A stretch of 64,000 nt of DNA. It comes from Clostridia bacterium (GTDB taxonomy: Bacteria; Bacillota; Clostridia; Christensenellales; Borkfalkiaceae). The DNA lies in the NCBI GenBank assembly GCA_017502525.1, contig JAFVUV010000006.1, forward strand, positions 1 to 64,000. Reading direction: 5' to 3'. Shown here one piece after another: positions 63,951 to 64,000 of this stretch. Made by a program: the position numbers and the translations under genes. The notes below the pieces were generated by a model. The model was given only the letters and a program-made list of their open reading frames with translations, was not told the DNA's origin and made no database searches. The number at the start of each line of letters is the position of its first letter. Positions within the stretch are counted from its first letter, which is position 1.

Positions 63951-64000
63951 AGTTTGCAACTTTTTACTGTAAGTAAAAAAGGTGTAAAAACACTCAATAT

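Overview
The window looks like chromosome of an uncultured, strictly anaerobic Clostridia-type Bacillota, probably a gut species. Evidence for this is the AT-rich DNA, Shine-Dalgarno sites of AAGGAG type, the infC-rpmI-rplT operon with a leader and terminator, YebC, DUF6062 and TIGR04086 proteins, a large Hdr/Flx redox operon, a group-B type [FeFe] hydrogenase, rubrerythrin and a BspA-like lipoprotein. The exact taxon cannot be fixed from the sequence alone. No rRNA, CRISPR array, transposase or integrase was seen.

Layout. (1) 1-6.5 kb is an accessory region behind a tRNA-Asn gene. Two ~190-bp multi-hairpin repeats each end in an exact copy of the last 21 bases of the tRNA. Between them lies a two-gene cassette: a six-zinc-finger protein with an internal Vsr/DUF559-like nuclease domain, and a two-span membrane protein. 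Beyond it is a G+C-richer MarR / MATE-cytidylate-kinase-fusion module bounded by a 15-bp inverted repeat, then a third, truncated copy of the repeat. (2) 6.5-27 kb is mostly housekeeping and transport: LysR and ArsR regulators, uvrC-HAD-lon-engB, a GH36-like galactosidase, an esterase, a patatin, tRNA-Thr, a DnaQ-BRCT protein, an antiporter, a GMP synthase lacking its glutaminase domain, EamA and NSS transporters, and azlCD. A 53-residue small protein gene lies at 7683-7844 (-). (3) 27.3-37.5 kb is a nine-gene redox operon (hdrB, hdrC, hdrA, mvhD/flxD, two dicluster ferredoxin proteins, flxA-like, frdB-like, frdA-like), followed by an AspT/SucE-like exchanger. (4) 37.6-40 kb holds a LysR gene and an [FeFe] hydrogenase gene in one unit. 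(5) 40.2-54 kb is translation and repair: infC-rpmI-rplT, an rRNA/tRNA methyltransferase, yebC, an HtrA-like lipoprotein, ruvCAB-queA, tgt, yajC, an M29 peptidase and dxs. (6) 53.9-61.8 kb is a surface polysaccharide cluster. (7) The end holds rubrerythrin and a leucine-rich-repeat lipoprotein.

Working model (inference). The Hdr-Flx proteins would oxidise NADH and split electrons between ferredoxin and a soluble fumarate-reductase-like FrdAB. Succinate would leave through the SucE-like exchanger, and the hydrogenase would re-oxidise ferredoxin. The best candidates for something undescribed are this Hdr-Flx-Frd operon and the tRNA-Asn cassette array with its zinc-finger nuclease/membrane-protein pair. 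Several genes (uvrC, ruvC, the DUF6062 gene) appear to be transcribed as leaderless mRNAs.
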